Shown here: one piece after another, positions 6,635 to 11,529 of the stretch
Numbering within the stretch: the stretch's first letter is position 1
How the letters are laid out: every line of letters begins with the position of its first letter
From: Clostridiaceae bacterium
GTDB lineage: Bacteria; Bacillota; Clostridia; Oscillospirales; QAMX01
DNA length: 11,529 nucleotides
Direction of reading: 5' to 3'
NCBI GenBank assembly: GCA_016297585.1
Contig: JAEDGJ010000074.1
Coordinates: 1 to 11,529 of the forward strand
Position numbers and translations under genes: made by a program
Notes under the pieces: model-generated
Told to the model about the DNA's origin: nothing
Databases searched by the model: none
What the model saw: the letters and a program-made list of their open reading frames with translations, nothing else

Positions 6635-8857
6635 ATGGCCAAAAAGCAGACCCCCTCGCACCACGCCGATCAGGCGCCGCCCGCCGCCATCGCGGAGCAG
6701 CCGATCACCGAGACCATCACAAATAACTTCATGCCCTACGCGATGAGCGTCATCCTCTCGCGCGCGATCCCGGAGATCGACGGCCTCAAGCCGTCGCACC
6801 GGAAGCTTTTATATACGATGTATAAAATGGGGCTTCTAAACGGCAGCCTCACGAAATCCGCGAATATCGTCGGCCAGACGATGCGCCTAAATCCGCACGG
6901 CGACGGCGCGATCTATGAGACGATGGTGCGCCTGTCGCGCGGCAACGGCGCGCTGCTGCATCCGCTCGTCGAGTCGAAGGGCAACTTCGGCAGCGTCAAC
7001 TCCCGCGACATGGCCTATGCCGCCGCGCGCTATACCGAGGCCAAGCTCGACCCCATCTGCGCCGAGTTCTTCCGCGACATCGACTGCGACGCCGTGGACT
7101 TCGTGCCGAATTACGACAACACGATGCAGGAGCCCGCGCTGCTGCCGACGACCTTCCCCCATATCCTCGTCGCGCCGAATCAGGGCATCGCCGTCGGCAT
7201 GGCGAGCATGATCTGCTCGTTCAACCTCGCCGAGGTCTGCGCGACGACCGCCGCGCTCATCAAAAACCCGGAGCACGACCTCCTCTCGACGCTCGTCGCG
7301 CCCGATTTTCCGACCGGGGGACTGCTGCTGTACGACTCCGACGAGCTGCGCCGCATCTACGCCACCGGACGCGGCACCCTGCGCGTGCGCGCGAAGTGGC
7401 GCTGCGACGGGAACATCATCGAGATCACCGAGCTGCCGTATACGACGACGGTCGAGGCCGTCATGGACAAGTGCGCGGAGCTCATCAAGGCCGGGAAGCT
7501 GCGCGAGGTGTCGGACATCCGCGACGAGACCGACCTGTCCGGCCTCAAGCTCGCGATCGACTTAAAGCGCGGGCAGGATCCGGCGCGCGTGATGCAGAAG
7601 CTGTTCCGCGCGACGCCGCTCGAGGACAGCTTCGGCTGCAACTTCAACGTGCTGATCGGCGGCACCCCGCGCGTGCTCGGCGTCGGCGAGATTTTGACCG
7701 AGTGGATCGCGTGGCGCACCGAATGCGTCCGGCGTCGGCTCGTCTTCGACGTGACGAAGAAGCAGGAGCGGCTCCATCTGCTGCGGGGTCTTGAGAAGAT
7801 CCTGCTCGACATCGACCGCGCGATCGCGATCATCCGCCAGACCGAGCGCGAGGAGGACGTCGTGCCGAATCTGATGATCGGCTTCGGCATCGACGAGGCG
7901 CAGGCGGAGTACGTCGCGGAGATCCGGCTGCGCAACATCAACCGCGCCTACATCCTCGGACGCGTCGCGGAGACGGACGCGCTCGCGCGGGAGATCGACG
8001 AGCTGGAGGCGACGCTGAGAAGCCGCGCCAAGCTCCAGGCGATCATCGTGCGCGAGCTGAACGCCGTCGCGAAGAAGTACGGCCAGCCGCGCCGCACGAT
8101 GCTGCTCGAGCCCTCCGAGGTCGAGGAGATCCCCGAGGAGGAGGAGGCGTATCCCGTCACCGTCTTCCTGACGCGGGAGGGCTATTTCAAGAAGATCACG
8201 CCGCAGTCGCTGCGCATGTCGGGCGAGCAGAAGTATAAGGAGGGCGACGGGCTGCGCTGGAGCGCGCAGACGCGCTCGAACGCCGAGATCGTGTTCCTCT
8301 CCGACCGCGCGCAGGCGTATAAGGCGTCGGTCTCGGACTTCGACGACTGCAAGGCGAGCGTGCTCGGCGACTATCTGCCCTCGAAGCTCGGCATGGACGA
8401 CGGCGAGCGGCCGGTATTCGCGTTCCTGCCGGGGGACTATTCCGGGTCGCTGCTGTTCGTGTTCGAAAACGGCAAGGCCGCGCGCGTGCCGATGAAGTCG
8501 TATGAGACGAAGTCGAACCGCCGCCGCCTGACGGGCGCGTATTCGACGGCGTCGCCGCTCGTTTCCGCGTTTGCGTTCGCGGAGGAAGGGGAGTACGCGC
8601 TGTACGCGACGAACGGGAGAGCGCTGCTTTTGCACACGGCGCTGCTTGCGCCGAAGACGACGCGCGACACGCAGGGCGTCGCCGTGATGACGTTTGCGCC
8701 GAAGTACCGGCTCGAGCGGGCGCTGCCGTTCGACGAGGCGCGGTTTGCAAATCCCAAGCGCTACCGCGTGAAATCCCTGCCCGCCGCGGGCGCCGTATTA
8801 AAGCCCGAGGACGCGGGACAGGCGGTGATGGACGACGCAGAGCCGCAGAATCCGTAA
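6635..8857 (+). CDS. Type IIA DNA topoisomerase subunit A (GyrA/ParC-like paralogue)
   Basis: This is the DNA-breakage subunit of a type II topoisomerase, 740 aa. The N-terminal winged-helix/tower region contains DGLKPSHRKLLYTMY (49-63) and the NPHGDGAIYE helix (86-95). The catalytic tyrosine is Y133 in AARYTEAKLDP, and the GIAVGMASMICSFNLAEV stretch resembles the second topoisomerase type of Clostridia rather than canonical GyrA. A C-terminal beta-pinwheel of about 235 residues starts near 505, shorter than in GyrA, with no GyrA box (QRRGGKG-type), which argues for relaxation or decatenation rather than negative supercoiling. At the fluoroquinolone-contact position the usual serine is glycine (G91). 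AAGGA (6624-6628) precedes the ATG by 6 nt. The partner ATPase subunit is not in the window. It could equally be labelled parC; paralogue identity is not settled. Confidence 0.93.
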   Translation: MAKKQTPSHHADQAPPAAIAEQPITETITNNFMPYAMSVILSRAIPEIDGLKPSHRKLLYTMYKMGLLNGSLTKSANIVGQTMRLNPHGDGAIYETMVRLSRGNGALLHPLVESKGNFGSVNSRDMAYAAARYTEAKLDPICAEFFRDIDCDAVDFVPNYDNTMQEPALLPTTFPHILVAPNQGIAVGMASMICSFNLAEVCATTAALIKNPEHDLLSTLVAPDFPTGGLLLYDSDELRRIYATGRGTLRVRAKWRCDGNIIEITELPYTTTVEAVMDKCAELIKAGKLREVSDIRDETDLSGLKLAIDLKRGQDPARVMQKLFRATPLEDSFGCNFNVLIGGTPRVLGVGEILTEWIAWRTECVRRRLVFDVTKKQERLHLLRGLEKILLDIDRAIAIIRQTEREEDVVPNLMIGFGIDEAQAEYVAEIRLRNINRAYILGRVAETDALAREIDELEATLRSRAKLQAIIVRELNAVAKKYGQPRRTMLLEPSEVEEIPEEEEAYPVTVFLTREGYFKKITPQSLRMSGEQKYKEGDGLRWSAQTRSNAEIVFLSDRAQAYKASVSDFDDCKASVLGDYLPSKLGMDDGERPVFAFLPGDYSGSLLFVFENGKAARVPMKSYETKSNRRRLTGAYSTASPLVSAFAFAEEGEYALYATNGRALLLHTALLAPKTTRDTQGVAVMTFAPKYRLERALPFDEARFANPKRYRVKSLPAAGAVLKPEDAGQAVMDDAEPQNP

Positions 8858-8861
8858 AAAC

Positions 8862-8885
8862 CGCCGGGATCCCGGCGATTTTGCC
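8862..8885 (+). terminator. Probable intrinsic terminator between topoisomerase and nagA
   Basis: CGCCGGGATCCCGGCG (8862-8877) is a perfect 16-nt palindrome, giving a 6-bp GC stem with a GATC loop. It begins 4 nt after the stop codon and is followed by ATTTTG and preceded by AAAAAC, so it could act weakly in both directions. The T tract is short. Confidence 0.55.
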
Positions 8886-8926
8886 AGTATAAATCCACCG
8901 TATTCCGATAAAGGAGAAGATGCACC

Positions 8927-10066
8927 ATGATTTTTACCAACGGAAAGATTGTCAACCGCGATTTTGACATCGTGGACGCCGAGATCCTCGTTGCGGACGG
9001 CCGCATCGCGAAAATCGCGCCCTACGGCACGATCTGCCGCGACGGGCAGGAGGTCGTCGACTGCACCGGCAAGATCCTGCACCCGGGCTTTGTCGATTCC
9101 CACATCCACGGCTGCAACGGCGCCGACACCGGCGACGCGACGCCCGAAGCGCTCGAAACGATGTCCCGCTACCTCGCAAAGCACGGCGTGACGTCGTTCT
9201 GCCCCTCGTCGATGACCGTTTCCCACGACGAGCTCGTGAAGATCTTCAAGAACGTGCGCGCCTGCGCCGAAAAGGGACTCTCCGGCGCGGTCATCCGCGG
9301 CATCAACATGGAAGGCCCGTTCATCGCCGAGTCGAAGAAGGGCGCGCAGGCCGCGACGAACATCCGGAAACCTGACGCGCGCGAGTTCTTTGAGTTGAAC
9401 GAGATCTCCGGCGGACTCATCCGCGAGATCGACATCGCGCCCGAGGTCGAGGGCTCCGACGAGTTTATCCGCGAGGTCGCCCCGCACTGCACCGTGTCGC
9501 TCGCGCACTCCGACGCGACCTATGAGCAGGCCGTCCACGCCTTCGAGGTCGGCATCACCCACGCGACGCACCTCTTCAACCAGATGAACGGCCTCGCGCA
9601 CCGCAAGCCGGGCGCCGTCGGCGCGATCTTCGACACCCCCTCCGTGCGTGCCGAGCTGATCTGCGACGGCTTCCACATCCATCCCGCCGTGCTGCGCACC
9701 GCGTTCAAGGTGCTCGGCGAGGACCGCTCGGTCGTCGTGTCCGACTCCCTGAAGGCCGCCGGCTGCCCGGACGGCACCTATGACCTCGGCGGTCAGCCCG
9801 TCTACGTCCGCGACGGCAAGGCGTTCATGCCCGACGGCGCGATCGCCGCGTCCACCGCGAACATCTACATCGAGTTCAAGAACCTCCTCTCCTTCGGCGT
9901 GCCGCTCCGTCAGGTCATGAAGTCCTGCACGATCAACCCCGCAAAAGAGATCCGCGCGGACGCCGAGGTCGGCACGCTCGAAGAGGGCAAGGTCGCGGAC
10001 ATCCTCGTCTTCGGCGGCGACTGGGAGCTCGAGGCGACGTACATCGCGGGCAAGCTGTTCGCGTAA
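8927..10066 (+). CDS. nagA: N-acetylglucosamine-6-phosphate deacetylase
   Basis: NagA removes acetate from GlcNAc-6-phosphate to give glucosamine-6-phosphate in the cytoplasm, feeding glycolysis or amino-sugar synthesis. The 379-aa protein has the amidohydrolase layout: a beta-sandwich at the termini around a TIM barrel. Visible residues are H59 and H61 (DSHIHGCNG), metal ligand E129 (NMEGPF), H194 (SLAHSDATYE), H215 (THATHLFNQM), H250/H252 (CDGFHIHP) and catalytic D273 (VVSDSLKAAG), positions that match E. coli NagA almost exactly. The HxH pair resembles the two-metal Bacillus enzyme, whereas E. coli lacks those two histidines. The usual GST/GSALTM stretch reads AASTANIYIEF here, a small departure that leaves room for a related N-acyl amino-sugar substrate. 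AAGGAG (8911-8916) lies 10 nt before the ATG. It is followed by a Gfo/Idh gene after 57 bp, likely the same operon. Confidence 0.93.
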   Translation: MIFTNGKIVNRDFDIVDAEILVADGRIAKIAPYGTICRDGQEVVDCTGKILHPGFVDSHIHGCNGADTGDATPEALETMSRYLAKHGVTSFCPSSMTVSHDELVKIFKNVRACAEKGLSGAVIRGINMEGPFIAESKKGAQAATNIRKPDAREFFELNEISGGLIREIDIAPEVEGSDEFIREVAPHCTVSLAHSDATYEQAVHAFEVGITHATHLFNQMNGLAHRKPGAVGAIFDTPSVRAELICDGFHIHPAVLRTAFKVLGEDRSVVVSDSLKAAGCPDGTYDLGGQPVYVRDGKAFMPDGAIAASTANIYIEFKNLLSFGVPLRQVMKSCTINPAKEIRADAEVGTLEEGKVADILVFGGDWELEATYIAGKLFA

Positions 10067-10123
10067 ACGATTCGTTTTTTCGAAAATCAATCCCCCACTG
10101 GACAATACGAAGGAGGGCAACCC

Positions 10124-11410
10124 ATGCCAGTCACTGCCATTATCGTCGGCGCGGGACACCGCGCCCTGATCTATGCGATGTACTCGAAGCAGGCGCCTGA
10201 TAAGCTCCGCATTGTCGGCGTCGCCGACCCGGACGCGGGACGCCGGGAGATGTGCAAGAAGCTCTTCGACATCCCGGACAACATGTGCTTTGAGTCCGCC
10301 GACGCGCTCGCCGCCGTGCCGAAGTGCGCGGACGCCGTCATCAACGGCACGATGGACAACCAGCACGTCGACACCGCCGTGCCGCTTCTGAAAGCGGGCT
10401 ACGACATGCTGCTCGAGAAGCCCTTCGCGATCCACGAGGACGAGATGTGGCGGCTTGTCAACACGGCGAAGGAGTATAATCGCCGCGTGATGATCTGCCA
10501 TGTGCTGCGCTATGCGCCGTTCTACGTCGAGATCAAGAAGCGCCTGCCGCAGCTCGGCCGGATCATGGCGATCGAGACGACGGAGCATGTCTCCCACCAC
10601 CACCTGCTGGTGTCGTTCGTGCGCGGCAAGTGGCGCAACGAGAAGCTGACGGGGCACCGCTCGCTGCTTTTGGCGAAGTGCTGCCACGACATCGACCTGA
10701 TCATGTGGATGCTGTCGGGCGACCGTCCGGTCAGCGTCGCGAGCTTCGGCGGCATGGAGCAGTTCCGTCCGGAGAACGCCCCCGCGGGCTCCGGCACGCG
10801 CTGCCTCGTCGACTGCCCGCCGGAGATCGAGAACGAGTGCCCGTTCTCCGCGCGCAAGCAGTATCTGGAGCACCCCGACCGCTGGAGCTTCTACGTCTGG
10901 AAGGACCTCGAGAACATCGAGAAGCCGACGCTCGAGCAGAAGGAAGCGCTGCTGCGCGGCGATTCCGACTTCGGCCGCTGCGCGTACAAGATGGACTGCG
11001 ACCTCGTGGACAACCAGACGGTCATCGTCCGCTTTGCGTCGGGCGCGATCGCGTCGCACAACCTGCTGGGCGGCACGCCGACCCCGCAGCGCACGATCCA
11101 CATCTCCGGCACGCGCGGCGAGATCGTCGGCCGCGTCGACGACTCGAAGTTCACGATGCGCGTCCTCGACCCGCATTCGACGAACGAGTACCGCGAGGAA
11201 GTGGTGGACCTCAACGTCAACGGCGACACCTCCGGCCAGCTCGGCGGTCACGCCGGCGGGGATCAGCGGCTGGTAGCCGATTTCGTCGAGTTCATCACCG
11301 GCGGCACCCCGTCGATTTCGTGCACGACGATCGACGATTCGGTCAATGGGCACCTGTGTGTGTTTCGGGCCGATCAGAGCATGGAGGAAGGAAGAGTTGT
11401 GGCGTTTTAA
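10124..11410 (+). CDS. Gfo/Idh/MocA-family oxidoreductase, long form with cysteine-containing insert
   Basis: The 428-aa protein is about 80-90 residues longer than a typical family member. Its N-terminal Rossmann fold has GAGHR (9-13), and EKP (98-100) carries the expected catalytic lysine. KCCHDIDLIMWML gives the His188-Asp191 active-site pair. After this comes an insert with a C-x3-C-x7-C pattern (RCLVDC...ECPFSA) and an aromatic-rich stretch, then a DFGRCAYKMDCDLVDNQTV segment and the closing beta-sheet region. This insert recurs in a large, poorly characterised group of bacterial Gfo/Idh proteins (recognised from memory). AGGAGGG (10111-10117) is 6 nt before the ATG. Placed 57 bp after nagA with no terminator between, it probably acts on the same sugar supply, for instance making or removing a keto-sugar before or beside deacetylation; that is inference. 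The last codons and TAA lie within the hairpin at 11390-11425. Confidence 0.9.
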   Translation: MPVTAIIVGAGHRALIYAMYSKQAPDKLRIVGVADPDAGRREMCKKLFDIPDNMCFESADALAAVPKCADAVINGTMDNQHVDTAVPLLKAGYDMLLEKPFAIHEDEMWRLVNTAKEYNRRVMICHVLRYAPFYVEIKKRLPQLGRIMAIETTEHVSHHHLLVSFVRGKWRNEKLTGHRSLLLAKCCHDIDLIMWMLSGDRPVSVASFGGMEQFRPENAPAGSGTRCLVDCPPEIENECPFSARKQYLEHPDRWSFYVWKDLENIEKPTLEQKEALLRGDSDFGRCAYKMDCDLVDNQTVIVRFASGAIASHNLLGGTPTPQRTIHISGTRGEIVGRVDDSKFTMRVLDPHSTNEYREEVVDLNVNGDTSGQLGGHAGGDQRLVADFVEFITGGTPSISCTTIDDSVNGHLCVFRADQSMEEGRVVAF

Positions 11411-11425
11411 CGCCACAACTCTTCC
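11390..11425. repeat. 15-bp perfect inverted repeat overlapping the 3' end of the oxidoreductase gene
   Basis: GGAAGAGTTGTGGCG (11390-11404) pairs perfectly with CGCCACAACTCTTCC (11411-11425) around the loop TTTTAA, which contains the TAA stop codon. The left arm therefore codes for the last residues (G-R-V-V-A). No T tract follows, so this is not a classic terminator by itself; it is the first of three adjacent hairpins. Confidence 0.8.
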
Positions 11426-11426
11426 A

Positions 11427-11460
11427 AAGGAGCCTTCCGTCAGGAAGGCTCCTTCTTCTT
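11427..11460 (+). terminator. Intrinsic terminator-like hairpin after the nagA/oxidoreductase operon
   Basis: AAGGAGCCTTCC (11427-11438) and GGAAGGCTCCTT (11443-11454) form a perfect 12-bp stem with a GTCA loop, followed by the T-rich tail CTTCTT. It sits 1 nt after the preceding hairpin. It is a good terminator candidate, although the clean symmetry also suits a dispersed palindromic repeat. Confidence 0.75.
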
Positions 11461-11488
11461 AACCGGCACCTTCCCGTAGCTGATACCT

Positions 11489-11518
11489 TGCAGGGGGGCG
11501 CTATTCGCCCCCCCTGCA
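11489..11518. repeat. G/C-run palindrome at the right edge
   Basis: TGCAGGGGGGCG (11489-11500) pairs with CGCCCCCCCTGCA (11506-11518) around the loop CTATT, with one bulged C because the runs are six G against seven C. It is followed by CCCCTCC rather than a T tract. No gene is visible between 11411 and the window end. Confidence 0.65.
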
Positions 11519-11529
11519 CCCCTCCGAAC

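Noticed and set aside
7562..8635. A 357-codon minus-strand frame opposite the topoisomerase gene
   Set aside because: Shadow of the topoisomerase coding sequence with no domain or ribosome binding site.
8881..8912. Promoter for nagA (TTGCCA, TATAAA)
   Set aside because: TATAAA at 8888-8893 has no -35 at 16-18 nt, and TTGCCA has no -10 at the right distance.
10068..10088. Hairpin between nagA and the following oxidoreductase gene
   Set aside because: Only TTCG/CGAA pair around a T-rich loop; too weak to call a terminator, so the two genes are treated as one operon.
8798..11416. An 872-codon open frame on the minus strand
   Set aside because: It lies wholly opposite nagA and the oxidoreductase, both with clear families, motifs and ribosome binding sites. 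Its translation is Arg/Asp/Val/Ala-rich with no recognisable domain, as expected of the complement of GC-rich coding sequence.

Overview
The window looks like a piece of chromosome from a GC-rich, endospore-forming Firmicute, probably a Clostridia member of the Oscillospirales or Christensenellales type. This rests on strongly G/C-biased third codon positions, AGGAGG-type ribosome binding sites, sigma-A promoters of Bacillus/Clostridium type, a sporulation gene (spoIIP), the metG-tatD pair usual in Firmicutes, and a second-type GyrA/ParC paralogue. The lineage is an inference; there is no rRNA here.

Layout from left to right. A minus-strand tRNA operon, Gly(TCC) then Arg(TCT), the latter cut by the window edge, is driven by a near-perfect TTGACA-17-TATTAT promoter. 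Diverging from it is spoIIP, which is split by an apparent frameshift: the membrane anchor lies in one frame and the amidase domain in the next. An AraC-family regulator on the minus strand ends 8 bp from spoIIP. It is divergent from a Gfo/Idh/MocA sugar oxidoreductase across a 244-bp intergenic region. That region holds both promoters and a 10-bp direct repeat just upstream of the oxidoreductase -35 box, which suggests a local regulator-target pair. A strong intrinsic terminator closes this unit.

The middle is housekeeping: metG (methionyl-tRNA synthetase with C-terminal tRNA-binding domain), then tatD 3 bp downstream, then after a weak hairpin a GyrA/ParC-like topoisomerase A subunit with no B-subunit gene beside it.

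The right end is a second carbohydrate module. It has nagA (N-acetylglucosamine-6-phosphate deacetylase, two-metal HxH type) and, 57 bp later, a 428-aa Gfo/Idh oxidoreductase carrying a cysteine-containing insert. The window ends with three consecutive hairpins. The first swallows the last codons and the stop of the oxidoreductase, the second has terminator geometry, and the third is a G/C-run palindrome.

The nagA/oxidoreductase pair and the AraC/oxidoreductase pair may both serve host- or cell-wall-derived (amino)sugar use. No transporter, kinase or nagB is visible, so the pathways are incomplete here. I see no CRISPR array, no transposase or phage gene, and nothing that is clearly a previously undescribed system. 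The best leads are the spoIIP frame break, the AraC operator candidate, the NagA-oxidoreductase pairing and the hairpin cluster.
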